From Natronobacterium haloterrestre (GTDB taxonomy: Archaea; Halobacteriota; Halobacteria; Halobacteriales; Natrialbaceae): a stretch of 64,000 nucleotides of DNA. The translations under genes were made by a program, and so were the position numbers. This document shows positions 49,900 to 58,523 of this stretch, in pieces. The stretch lies in assembly GCF_900112205.1 (NCBI RefSeq), contig NZ_FOKW01000003.1, forward strand, positions 372,001 to 436,000, in the 5' to 3' direction. Every line of letters starts with the position of its first letter. Position 1 is the first letter of the stretch. The notes beneath the pieces are model-generated. The model did no database searches. It was given only the letters and a program-made list of their open reading frames with translations, and was not told the origin of the DNA.

Positions 49900-51207
49900 T
49901 CAGTTTCCGTCCGGGTTCGCCGGCGGCAGCGCCCGCAGCGACCGCGGCGGCAGCAGGTAGTTCCCGCGCCGGTCGACGAAGACGTAGTGGCGGATGCCGT
50001 CGTTCGCCGTCGGGACGTCCAGTTCCTCGTCGACCATCGCCTCCCGGACGCGAGCGAAATCAGCGATCGTCCGCTGCAGCGAGAGGAAGTGTATTCCCGG
50101 CCGGTCGCCGTCGACCGTGTTGAAATCGCGGCGCAGCAACGGTGGCTCGCCGTCCTCCCTGGCGCGGGCCGCCTTCTGGGCGTGGCCGACCACGCCGTGC
50201 TCGCGGGCGTCCGCGGCGGTCGAGTCGATCCGCTCCGCTGTCAGTCCGTTCGAGGCCTCGAGCGCCTCGCCGTACTCGCCGACCAGGTCCGCCGCGGCGT
50301 GTTCCCGGCTGAACAGCTTCGAGACGCGCTGGAAGTGGTTGTCCTGTTCGAACCAGGCCTCGAGTTGCAGGGCCGTCGTCGAGATCTGCTGTGTGGTACC
50401 GCCCGCGAACGGCCCCGACTCGATCGTCACCCGGTCCTCGGTCGCCTGGCTGCGCCGGAACCCAGAGCGAAAGCCCATGAAGAACGGTGCTTCCGCCGGG
50501 ATCGAATCCGGGACCCCCGGGACGTCGGTGTGTTCGGCCGGGAGCCCCGCACCGACGAACCCGGTCCGACGCCGCTCCGCGAGCGGGTCGAAGACCGCCG
50601 TCGCGTCCGCCTCGAGGGGGACCCCGTTGACGGTCTCGCGGTCGCCGAACAGCGCCTCCTCGGCCTCGAGGACGACCGCCGCCTCGTCGCTCGCCAGGTG
50701 GAGGACGGCGTCGTGTGCGTCGACCGCGGGGTCGCCGCCGGGAAACAGCGGTCCGGGCTCGGGGAGGGAGAGGTCGTCGGGCAACGGCTCGTCGAACCGA
50801 TCGAAGTATCCCGGAGTGTACCCCAGCGTAAACAGCAGTCCCTCGTTGCTGCGTTCGTACGCGCGCTCGAGCGTTCGCAACGCGGCCTCTAGGGTCTCCC
50901 GAGCGTCGCCGCTCGGCGGGACGTCGACCCCGTCCGCGAGGGACAGCGCGACCAGCACGTGGTGTTCCGGCGGTCGAACGTTCCCGTGCTCGTCGGTCGG
51001 GAGGGCTTCGTTCCAGGCGTGCTGGCGCTCCGGCAGCGCGTCCGGGTCTGTGCCGGACGGCACGGACACGGCGTTCGGATCCCCTGCTCCGTCGCCGTCG
51101 GCCCCGAGGTCGAGACACGCGCCGAGCGCGCTCGTACCGCCGACGGCGACAAGCGCCCGGAGATGCTCGCGCCGGGAGGGGTCTTCGGGGAGCGTCACGG
51201 CACGCAT
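49900..51207 (-). CDS. DyP-type peroxidase-like exported protein
   Basis: A 435-residue protein with a Tat-like N-terminus (SRREHLRALVAVGGTSALGAC). The C-terminal half has the haem-binding layout of DyP/EfeB peroxidases: proximal His in GVVGHAQKAARA, then LLRRDFNTVDGDRPGIHFLSLQRTIADF. N-terminal half is a diverged ferredoxin-like domain. I start at the ATG at 51207 because the 11 codons before it do not belong to a signal. With the P19-like protein it recalls the EfeO-EfeB pair of ferrous iron uptake, but no EfeU permease is present. Confidence 0.8.
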   Translation of the reverse strand: MRAVTLPEDPSRREHLRALVAVGGTSALGACLDLGADGDGAGDPNAVSVPSGTDPDALPERQHAWNEALPTDEHGNVRPPEHHVLVALSLADGVDVPPSGDARETLEAALRTLERAYERSNEGLLFTLGYTPGYFDRFDEPLPDDLSLPEPGPLFPGGDPAVDAHDAVLHLASDEAAVVLEAEEALFGDRETVNGVPLEADATAVFDPLAERRRTGFVGAGLPAEHTDVPGVPDSIPAEAPFFMGFRSGFRRSQATEDRVTIESGPFAGGTTQQISTTALQLEAWFEQDNHFQRVSKLFSREHAAADLVGEYGEALEASNGLTAERIDSTAADAREHGVVGHAQKAARAREDGEPPLLRRDFNTVDGDRPGIHFLSLQRTIADFARVREAMVDEELDVPTANDGIRHYVFVDRRGNYLLPPRSLRALPPANPDGN

Positions 51208-51280
51208 TTCGAGTGTCGGGTGGAAATGGTTTGCTCCCAACGGCTACCGAACGAGCGAGCTCCCTACCGGGCGAGGCCCG

Positions 51281-52174
51281 TCAGTAGTGCCACGGGTAGT
51301 CGTCGAACTCCGGTTCGCGGCCCTCCACGAACGCGTCCCGCCCCTCCTTCGCCTCGTCGGTCATGTAGCCGAGTCGGGTCGCCTCGCCGGCGAAGACCTG
51401 CTGGCCGATCATGCCGTCGTCGGTCATGTTGAACGCGTACTTGAGCATCCGCATCGCCGTCGGGCTCTTGGAGTTGATCCGCTCGCCCCACTCGAGAGCG
51501 GTCTCCTCGAGTTCTTCGTGGGGGACGACCTCGTTGACCATGCCCATCTCCTCGGCTTCCGCGGCGTCGTAGGTCTTCCCGAGGAAGAACACTTCCCGAG
51601 CCTTCTTCTGGCCGATCTGTTTGGCGAGGTACGCCGAACCGAAGCCGGCGTCGTAACTCGCTACGTCGGGATCGGTCTGGAGGAACTTCGCGTGGTCCTC
51701 GCTCGCCAGGGTCAGATCGCAGACGACGTGCAGCGAGTGGCCGCCGCCGACCGCCCACCCGGGGACGACGCAGACGACCACCTTCGGGATGTGGCGGATG
51801 AGTCGCTGGACCTCGAGGATGTGCAGGCGTCCCTGTTCGGACGCTCGTTTTTCGTCACCCTCGTACTGGTATCCGTCCTCGCCGCGGATCGTCTGATCCC
51901 CGCCGGAACAGAACGCCCAGCCGCCGTCCTTCGGTGAGGGACCGTTCCCCGTCAGCAACACGCAGCCCACGTCGGTCTGGCGCTTCGCGTGCTCGAGGGC
52001 GTCGTAGAGTTCGTCGACCGTCCCGGGACGGAAGGCGTTGCGCACCTCGGGGCGGTCGAACGCGATCCGGACCGTCCCGGAGTCGACCGCGCGGTGGTAC
52101 GTGATATCCCGAAAATCGGCGTTCAGGTCCTCGATCGGCTCCCAGCGATCGGGGTCGAAGAGTTCCGATACCAT
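51281..52174 (-). CDS. menB: 1,4-Dihydroxy-2-naphthoyl-CoA synthase
   Basis: Crotonase-fold enzyme of 297 residues that closes the second ring of menaquinone. Features: ITYHRAVDSGTVRIAFDRPEVRNAFRPGTVDEL, AFCSGGDQTIRGEDGY, VVPGWAVGGGHSLHVVCDLTLAS with the oxyanion hole, DVASYDAGFGSAYLA and the C-terminal EGREPEFDDYPWHY. ATG at 52174. It lies apart from menACE and from menDF but on the same strand, with other genes interspersed. Confidence 0.95.
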   Translation of the reverse strand: MVSELFDPDRWEPIEDLNADFRDITYHRAVDSGTVRIAFDRPEVRNAFRPGTVDELYDALEHAKRQTDVGCVLLTGNGPSPKDGGWAFCSGGDQTIRGEDGYQYEGDEKRASEQGRLHILEVQRLIRHIPKVVVCVVPGWAVGGGHSLHVVCDLTLASEDHAKFLQTDPDVASYDAGFGSAYLAKQIGQKKAREVFFLGKTYDAAEAEEMGMVNEVVPHEELEETALEWGERINSKSPTAMRMLKYAFNMTDDGMIGQQVFAGEATRLGYMTDEAKEGRDAFVEGREPEFDDYPWHY

Positions 52175-52315
52175 CTGTCTTGCCTCGAGTTTGGCGACGG
52201 CGACGTGAAATAGGTTCGCGTGTCGGTTCGCGACGCGTCGGACGGTCCGGTGTAACGACGTACCGGTGTACCCGGTAGTCACGGGTACACCGAATATGAC
52301 GGACAGCAGACCGTT

Positions 52316-52441
52316 TCAGGCTTCGACGCCGCGGTCGGATCGAGCCTCGCGCTGGCGGTAGAACCGGTCGAACGCGATGCCCGCGAGGAACGAGAGGACG
52401 CCCGTCAGGCCGATCAGTCCGTACGCCGTTGCTTCGCTCAT
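52316..52441 (-). CDS. Small single-pass membrane protein (41 aa)
   Basis: A 41-residue protein with the order MSEATAYG, a membrane helix LIGLTGVLSFLAGIAF, then a basic/acidic tail DRFYRQREARSDRG. ATG at 52441, TGA at 52316-52318. The tight pattern of one helix and a positive-inside flank, with a TATA-like element 60 bases upstream, supports it. It lies just upstream of menB on the same strand. Function unknown. Confidence 0.65.
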   Translation of the reverse strand: MSEATAYGLIGLTGVLSFLAGIAFDRFYRQREARSDRGVEA

Positions 52442-52789
52442 GCCGTGATGCAAGAGAGTTGGGTCCATCGTGTGATCCATCCGAACGGTTCCGCTCCACC
52501 GTATAAAATATACTTATTTACTTGTGCAAGAGAAAATATAGTTGGATTAGGCCGGGGATACGCCACGGTCGGCCACCGTCGTGGGTCAGCCGTCGGCTCC
52601 GAGCGAGTCCGAACGGCGGCCTGCAGCTCCGTCGCTCACTCGAGGAACCGGATCGCGAGCACGACTCCAGACGTCACCCCAGTACGCGATTCTGTATACC
52701 ATCATGGGGTGTATTCGTACGGAATCCCACGAACGGACGTCGAGTCGGTCGACGGTAGCGTTTTTATTGCGGCGACGGAATCCGCGGAC
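52442..52789. other. AT-rich divergent promoter region
   Basis: 348 bases between the 41-aa membrane gene (-) and the J-domain gene (+). A/T-rich block at 52501-52546 holds GTATAAAATATAC (52501-52513, near-palindromic TATA element), and TTTTTATTG at 52761-52769 precedes the J-domain GTG. Frames through the middle are shadow-like. No gene recognised. Confidence 0.55.
52761..52769 (+). promoter_or_regulatory. TATA element for the J-domain gene
   Basis: TTTTTATTG ends 20 bases before the GTG at 52790, the spacing of a leaderless haloarchaeal transcript, and decides that start over longer frames reaching to 52445. Confidence 0.6.
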
Positions 52790-53764
52790 GTGGCCGAGAC
52801 GTACTACGACGTCCTCGAGGTCGATTCCGACGCGACCGCGGCGGAGATCGAAGCCGCCTATCGGGAGCGCGTCCTCGAGACCCACCCGGACCAGAGCGAC
52901 GACCCGGACGCCGCCGAGGAGTTCCAGCGGGTCGCCGAAGCGGAGGCGGTGCTCGGGGACGAGGCCGAACGCGCTCGGTACGATCGCCTCGGCCACGAGG
53001 CGTACGTCGAGTTAGCCGACGGACCGGCGACGGGCGATAGCGGCGAGTGCGCCTGGTCGACTGGAGACGAGGATCCGTCGGCCGACCCTGGCCACGGGAG
53101 CGCCGACGACGCGCACGGAACAAATACTCGCGGGACTGGTCGACGCGGATCGACCACCACCCACTCCGGAACCTCGAGCGGCAGATCCAGCCGCCGAGGG
53201 GGCCGTCGACGTACCGGCAACCGGAGTCGGTGGCAGGAGGTCTACGAGGAAGTCAACCGGGAAACGGGTGGGTCCGGGACGTCCGAGCGGGCGGACCCGG
53301 GGAAGGAGTTTTCGACGGCCGAGGGTACGTCGGCGGCGGAAACGGGCGCTGGGACCGGCGAAGCCGGGACCGAATCCGCCGCGGACGACGGCTACGCCGT
53401 CCACGACTGGAACGACGACGTCGACCTCGAGTGGCAGGGACGACCGCTTACGCGATCCGCGGCGGTGACGCTTGCCTGTATCTGGGCGCTGTACCCGCTT
53501 TTCGTCTACTCGAGCGTCGCACCTGGATTCGCGACCTGGACCAACGCGATCGTGGCGGCATGTACGCTCGCGCTCGTAGGCTATGCACTCACGTTCCCGC
53601 GTGTCGCGACCGCGATGTTCGGGTTCTGGAGCCTGGCGATCCCGGCCGTGGTGGTCCGGACCGCGATACTGTCGCCGTTCTCGCTTTCCGGCGCCGCGAC
53701 GATCGGCCTCGCCTGGATCCCGTTCGGGTACGCCATCGTCGTCTGGTGGGCGTTGCGGCCCTGA
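52790..53764 (+). CDS. Membrane-anchored J-domain protein
   Basis: A 324-residue protein. An N-terminal J domain (1-65) has ETYYDVLEVDSDATAAEIEAAYRE and the HPD motif in LETHPDQSDD, so it can stimulate an Hsp70 ATPase. A long low-complexity Gly/Ser/Thr/Arg linker (about 75-210) follows, then a C-terminal block of about four membrane helices (TRSAAVTLACIWALYPLF to WALRP). No Zn-finger or DnaJ client domain. GTG start chosen from the TATA spacing. It is the only plus-strand gene inside the men region. Client unknown. Confidence 0.86.
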   Translation: MAETYYDVLEVDSDATAAEIEAAYRERVLETHPDQSDDPDAAEEFQRVAEAEAVLGDEAERARYDRLGHEAYVELADGPATGDSGECAWSTGDEDPSADPGHGSADDAHGTNTRGTGRRGSTTTHSGTSSGRSSRRGGRRRTGNRSRWQEVYEEVNRETGGSGTSERADPGKEFSTAEGTSAAETGAGTGEAGTESAADDGYAVHDWNDDVDLEWQGRPLTRSAAVTLACIWALYPLFVYSSVAPGFATWTNAIVAACTLALVGYALTFPRVATAMFGFWSLAIPAVVVRTAILSPFSLSGAATIGLAWIPFGYAIVVWWALRP

Positions 53765-53786
53765 AACGGCCGTCGAGAAACCCCGC

Positions 53787-55589
53787 CTATCCGTCGTCTT
53801 CGACCGCGTTCGAGACCCGTCGCGCGAGTTCTTCGCGTCGGCGGTGGCTCGTCTCCGCGTCGAACGAGACCGAAAGCACCTGCGTTCCCGACCGCTCGAG
53901 CGACCGTTCGTAGGCGTCCGCGAACCCGGCGGGCGAGACCGACTCGAACTCGAGGCCGTAGAGGTCCGCGAGCGCGTCGAACTCGAGGCCGTGAGGCGTC
54001 TTGAACTGGTCCGTAAACGGCGGATCGAACTCCTCGATCGGGAGTTTGTGGAAGATGCCGCCGCCGTCGTTGTCCAGCAGGACGATCGTCGCGTCCACGC
54101 CGCAGCGATCGACCGCGAGCAACCCGTTCGAGTCGTGGTAGAAGGCGAGGTCGCCGGTGACGAGCACAAGCGGTTCGTCGGCGGCGCTCCCGGCGCCGAG
54201 GGCCGTACTCGCGATGCCGTCGATCCCGCTCGCGCCACGGTTCGAGAGAACGGTCAGGTCGGCGTTCCGTGGCTTGCCGAACCGATCGGCGTCCCTGACG
54301 GGCATGCTGTTCGAGACGAAAATCGTCGCGGGGTCGGGCGCGCGCTCGAGGACGGACGCGAGGACGGCCCCCTCGAAGGGCGTCTCCGCGAGGGACTCGC
54401 GGGTCCGGGCGTCGTCCCGGAGCTTCCAGTGGCGGCGCTCCGCGGCGTCGAAGCGGGATCGCCACGCATCGTCGGCTCGTTCTCCGTCGACCTCGAGTCC
54501 GTCCAGTGCCTCGAGGACGGCTTCGACGACCGACTCCGGCCGTGCGGCGAGCAGATCGGTCGCGGTGAACGTCGCCTCGCGCCACGCGCCCGCGGGGTCG
54601 ATCAAGAACTGGCGCGCGTCGGCGTCCCGCAGCGCGTGGCGCAGCGATTTCGAGGTCGGGGACGCGCCGAATCGGAGGACGACGTCGGGATCGACGACCG
54701 CGTCGGCGTATACGTCGTAGCCGCCGTAGACCGGGCCGTCCCCGTCGACGTGCGGGCCGAACCGGAGCCCGGAGAGGGGGTCCGCGAGGAGCGGCGCGCC
54801 GACCCGCTCGGCGAGTTCGACCGCACGATCGGGCTCGAAGTCCCGGAGATCGGTCGGATCGGCCGGCCCGGCGACGATCAGCGGGCGGTCGGCGTCCGCG
54901 AGCGCGTCCGCGACGGGGCCGCCCCGCTCGAGTGCGAGAGTGACGTCCCCGCGCTCGACGTCGACGAACGGTCCCTCTCGCCCGCGGGCGGCCTGCGTTT
55001 CCGCGAACGACTCCGGGACTGAGCCGGGGAGTTCGGTCGGCTCGAGCGGTTTCCGGAACGGGCAGTTCAGGTGGACCGGTCCGGGTTCGGGGCCGCCGGT
55101 CTCGGCGAGGGCGCGCGCGGCGGTCGTCCGGAGGCTCCTGACTTTCCGCTCGTCTGCCTCCGGTTCGGGTAGCTCGGCGAACCAGCGGACGGCGTCGCCG
55201 TAGAGCTTGGTCTGATCGATCGTCTGGTTCGCGCCGCTGTCGCGCAGTTCGGGCGGCCGATCCGCCGTCAGCACGAGCAGCGGGACGCGGGCCTGGTTGG
55301 CCTCGATCACCGCGGGGTGGAAGTTCGCCGCGGCGGTGCCGGACGTACAGATCAGCGCTGTCGGCTCTCCCGTCCGGCGCGCGCGGCCGAGCGCGAAGAA
55401 GGCGCTCGATCGTTCGTCCAGGTGCGAGTAGACGTCGATCTCCGGGTGTTGCGCGAAGGCGACCGTCAGCGGCGTCGAACGGCTTCCCGGGGCGATACAG
55501 ACGGCCTCGAGGCCGCCGGCGGCGAGTTCGTCGGCGAGCGTCCGTCCCCACAGGGTCGCGGGGTTCGGGCTCGGGTTGGGATCGGTCAT
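53787..55589 (-). CDS. menD: SEPHCHC synthase
   Basis: Thiamine-diphosphate enzyme of 600 residues that adds 2-oxoglutarate-derived succinic semialdehyde to isochorismate. Pyrimidine-binding half: VCIAPGSRSTPLTVAF and the catalytic-type Glu region HLDERSSAFFALG; middle domain; pyrophosphate-binding half: VTGDLAFYHDSNGLLA, followed by DNDGGGIFHKLP (GDG-N motif). All family blocks present. Four bases after menF on the same strand. Convergent with the J-domain gene. Confidence 0.96.
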   Translation of the reverse strand: MTDPNPSPNPATLWGRTLADELAAGGLEAVCIAPGSRSTPLTVAFAQHPEIDVYSHLDERSSAFFALGRARRTGEPTALICTSGTAAANFHPAVIEANQARVPLLVLTADRPPELRDSGANQTIDQTKLYGDAVRWFAELPEPEADERKVRSLRTTAARALAETGGPEPGPVHLNCPFRKPLEPTELPGSVPESFAETQAARGREGPFVDVERGDVTLALERGGPVADALADADRPLIVAGPADPTDLRDFEPDRAVELAERVGAPLLADPLSGLRFGPHVDGDGPVYGGYDVYADAVVDPDVVLRFGASPTSKSLRHALRDADARQFLIDPAGAWREATFTATDLLAARPESVVEAVLEALDGLEVDGERADDAWRSRFDAAERRHWKLRDDARTRESLAETPFEGAVLASVLERAPDPATIFVSNSMPVRDADRFGKPRNADLTVLSNRGASGIDGIASTALGAGSAADEPLVLVTGDLAFYHDSNGLLAVDRCGVDATIVLLDNDGGGIFHKLPIEEFDPPFTDQFKTPHGLEFDALADLYGLEFESVSPAGFADAYERSLERSGTQVLSVSFDAETSHRRREELARRVSNAVEDDG

Positions 55590-55593
55590 CGTG

Positions 55594-57006
55594 TTAGCGG
55601 AGTTCGTCGAGAATCGAGCGCAGCTTCAACTGGACTTCCTCCCACTCGTCGTCCGGGTCGCTGTCGGCGACGATGCCGTTGCCGGCGAACAGCGTGATCT
55701 CGGCCTCGCGGGCGACGCCCGAGCGGATGCCGACCGCGAACTCGCCGTCGCCGTGGGCGTCGAACCAGCCGACCGGCGCGGCGTACCAGCCGCGAGCGAA
55801 CGATTCAGTCTCGCGAATCGTCTCCCAGGCAGTCGCGGGGGGAACGCCCCCGACGGCCGGGGTCGGGTGCAGCGCCTCGGCGAGTTCGAGGACGTGCCGA
55901 TCCGCGTCGAGTTCGGCCTCGATCGGCGTCCGGAGGTGCTGGATCGTCGCCAGCTTCCGGACCTCCCGCTCGGCGATCGTGAGTTCGCGGGCCAGGGGCT
56001 CGAGTTGCTCCCGGATCGACTCGGCGACGAGACCGTGCTCGCGCCCGACTTTGTCGCTTGCGAACAGGTGTTCGGCGTGTTCGTCGTCCTCCTCGGGCGT
56101 CTCGCCGCGGGGGACCGAGCCGGCCAGGGCCTCGGTCTCGACCCGAGTTCCGGTTTTCGCGACCAGCCGTTCGGGCGGCGCGCCGAAGAAGGTCCTGCCG
56201 ACCTCGTGGCCGACGAGGAAGCGATAACAGTTCGGGTAGCGACGACGCAGCCGCTCGAGGGCCGCCGCGACGTCCAGTTCGGCCGCCAGCTCGACCGAAA
56301 GCGCCTGCGCGAGCACGACCTTGGTGAGTCGGCCATCGGCGATCCGCTCGAGCGCGGTCTCGACCTGGTGGGTCCACTCGGCGGGCGAGGTGCTGCGGCG
56401 GGTGTCCGTGATCCCGGGACCCGACCCGCTCGGTCGCATCGCGGGCATGTCGGCCAGCCGGTCGGTCCACCGCTCGAGGCGGTCCTCGGCCGCGTCGGCC
56501 GTCTCGGCGACGGCCGTCAGCCAGGTTCCCTCGTCGCTCCTGACCACGAGAACCGCGGGGATGACGAAGGAAGCCGCGTCGAACCCGGTCCACGGGGCGG
56601 CGTCCGGGTCGTGTTCGTCGTGGAAGGCGAACCCGCCGAACGCGCGCGGTCGGGCGACCGCCGGCCCGTCGTGCTCGAGGGTCGCGAACAGTCGATCCGC
56701 GCGCCGGCGAACGGTATCGAACCGGTCGGGGCCGGTCGCCGTGATCTCGGCGACTGCCCCGCGACCGACGACCTCGAGGCCAGCGGGCGTCGCCCACTGG
56801 ATCCGCGTCTCGGCGTCCGTATCGACTATCGCGCCGAAAGAAACGTCCTCGTCCTCGAGGTCCCGACTCCGGGCGACGAGTTCGCGAGTGTCGCCCGCGG
56901 ATTCGGTCCCGCCTTCGGTTCGGGTGTCGGTCTCGGTGTCGGTATCGGCCGTAACTCGGCCTCGCTCCGACTCCCGATTCCGGCCCTCGCCCGACGTCCT
57001 CTCCAT
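55594..57006 (-). CDS. menF: Isochorismate synthase
   Basis: Chorismate-utilising enzyme of 470 residues, committing chorismate to menaquinone. The C-terminal catalytic domain starts near residue 205 with WTHQVETALERIADGRLTKVVLAQ, and has FFGAPPERLVAKTG, EALAGSVPRG, LFASDKVGREHGLV, HLRTPIEAEL, LHPTPAVGGVP and GWFDAHGDGEFAVGIRSG. Acidic Asp/Thr-rich N-terminus. First gene of menF-menD. Confidence 0.95.
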   Translation of the reverse strand: MERTSGEGRNRESERGRVTADTDTETDTRTEGGTESAGDTRELVARSRDLEDEDVSFGAIVDTDAETRIQWATPAGLEVVGRGAVAEITATGPDRFDTVRRRADRLFATLEHDGPAVARPRAFGGFAFHDEHDPDAAPWTGFDAASFVIPAVLVVRSDEGTWLTAVAETADAAEDRLERWTDRLADMPAMRPSGSGPGITDTRRSTSPAEWTHQVETALERIADGRLTKVVLAQALSVELAAELDVAAALERLRRRYPNCYRFLVGHEVGRTFFGAPPERLVAKTGTRVETEALAGSVPRGETPEEDDEHAEHLFASDKVGREHGLVAESIREQLEPLARELTIAEREVRKLATIQHLRTPIEAELDADRHVLELAEALHPTPAVGGVPPATAWETIRETESFARGWYAAPVGWFDAHGDGEFAVGIRSGVAREAEITLFAGNGIVADSDPDDEWEEVQLKLRSILDELR

Positions 57007-57038
57007 CGAACGAGGTTCAGGACCGCCGCGCCTTCAGC

Positions 57039-57641
57039 CTAACTATATCGCTCTTCTTCCCAGGGGTTGGCCGTCTCCGAGTAGCCGCGACGCTCCCAGT
57101 AGCCGAGTTCGGGTTCGGTGAGGAACTCGACGCCGTCGACCCATTTGGCCCCCTTGTAGGCGTACTTGTGCGGGGTGACGACCCGGAGCGGGCCGCCGTG
57201 GTCCGCCGGCAGTTCCTCGCCGTCGAACGCCCACGTGAACAGGACCTCCTCGCGCATGCAGTCCTCGAGCGGGAGGTCCGTCGTGTACCCGTCGAGCGCC
57301 GAGAACAGGACGTGGCAGACGTCGTCGTCGAGGCCGGCCCGCTCCGCGAGTTCGGTGAACGGGACCCCGGTGAACTCGCAGTCGAACTTGCTCCAGCCCG
57401 TTACGCAGTGAAAGTCCTGGCGCTGGGTCTCGCTCGGCAGGTCGCGGAACTCCTCCCAGGAGAAGGTCAGTTCCTCGTCGACGGCCCCGGTGACGGTGAA
57501 CTCCCAGGTTTCGGGATCCCAGTCGGGAGTGGAACCCTTCGAGAGGACCGGAAACGCGGTCGTCTCCCGCTGTCCCGAGGGGAGCCGGTCGTCGCCGAAC
57601 TCCTGGTAGAGGTCCGTGACGTCGGTGACGTCGTCAGTCAT
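57039..57641 (-). CDS. Sulfite oxidase-like molybdopterin protein
   Basis: A 200-residue protein with the molybdopterin-binding fold of sulfite oxidase/MsrP. The Mo-ligand Cys is in DFHCVTGWSKFDCEFTGVPF, and FSALDGYTTDLPLEDCMREEVLFTWAFDGEELPADHGGPLRVVTPHKYAYKGAKWV is the family core. No signal sequence or dimerisation domain, so it is a short cytoplasmic form of unknown substrate. Single gene. Confidence 0.9.
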   Translation of the reverse strand: MTDDVTDVTDLYQEFGDDRLPSGQRETTAFPVLSKGSTPDWDPETWEFTVTGAVDEELTFSWEEFRDLPSETQRQDFHCVTGWSKFDCEFTGVPFTELAERAGLDDDVCHVLFSALDGYTTDLPLEDCMREEVLFTWAFDGEELPADHGGPLRVVTPHKYAYKGAKWVDGVEFLTEPELGYWERRGYSETANPWEEERYS

Positions 57642-57911
57642 ACGCGTAGGTTAGTGGGGACGACCGTAGATGTGACGCCTTCCGGTTCGACCGAAGGCGG
57701 CGAACCGTTCACCGTATCGACGTGTCGCCTGCGAGTGACGTCGGCCCCCTCGAGCAGGACGATCGGAACGCGTAACGACGAATTTCCGTCCCGGTGGCGG
57801 GATCGAAACGATTCGAAACACGTCGAAACGGTCGTCTCCTCGTCACAAGTCGAGGGATTCCTCACGAAACCCTCGCCACCCCTTAGTACAGTCTCGACTA
57901 CGCTCATCTGT

Positions 57912-58211
57912 ATGGCAAGTAGACAGCAGCTACCCGAACGGGAAGTCACGGAACAGGCAGCAGAAGAAGTCGGCGAGGAAGCCATGGGCCCTGCGGCCAT
58001 CGCGTCGGCGGCATCCGTGGGCCTCTCCCTTTACTACTTCTTCATCCGCGGAGAGCGCCAGCTCGGCACGTTCATCGGCCTCTGGCCGCCGACGATTCTC
58101 GCGTTCGCGAGCTACTTCAACCAGCGGAAGATGCTCAACAAGCTGCAGTCGATCACCCAGCCGGGGACGTCGCTGCGGAACGCCATCGACTCGATGATGG
58201 GGAACCGCTAA
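57912..58211 (+). CDS. Small membrane protein, unknown family
   Basis: A 99-residue protein beginning MASRQQLPEREVTEQAAEEVGEE, an acidic helix, then two hydrophobic segments (AAIASAASVGLSLYYFFI and GTFIGLWPPTILAFASYF) and a polar tail NQRKMLNKLQSITQ. ATG at 57912; a longer frame upstream is a shadow of the sulfite-oxidase-like gene. Composition is gene-like. No function recognised. The TnpB element follows about 190 bases downstream. Confidence 0.78.
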   Translation: MASRQQLPEREVTEQAAEEVGEEAMGPAAIASAASVGLSLYYFFIRGERQLGTFIGLWPPTILAFASYFNQRKMLNKLQSITQPGTSLRNAIDSMMGNR

Positions 58212-58404
58212 CGCCGGGGGCCCGATTCGGGCCGCACGGACGCGGGCCTGCAGGTTCGGTCGACGGAGAGTCGGAAATCGCAACTGTCACCGTGTCCAGC
58301 TCTGCGACTTCACCCTGATCAGCGGACGGAATCGGTCGATCGCTGCGGGGCCGGGGCGGTCCGTCGACGCCGTTTTTCGATCTATCTTTGGACAGCGAGA
58401 GAAT

Positions 58405-58422
58405 CCCACCGTTTACGGTGGG
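58405..58422. repeat. Left-end hairpin of the TnpB element
   Basis: CCCACCGTTTACGGTGGG, seven-base arms and a TTTA loop, about 100 bases before tnpB. IS605-group ends are recognised as subterminal hairpins of this size. Confidence 0.65.
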
Positions 58423-58523
58423 CGTGAATCGCGTCGTTGGATGACACAATCCACTGTCGGTAGCAGGCTGGATATTCCACGATAATCCGCACCATTAAGT
58501 TGGATTATCAACATAGGCTATAC

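Noticed and set aside
52290-52302. CGAATATGACGG, resembling the nitrite-island repeat upstream of menB
   Set aside because: Only one half-site matches; the second arm is lost, so it is not counted with the six copies.
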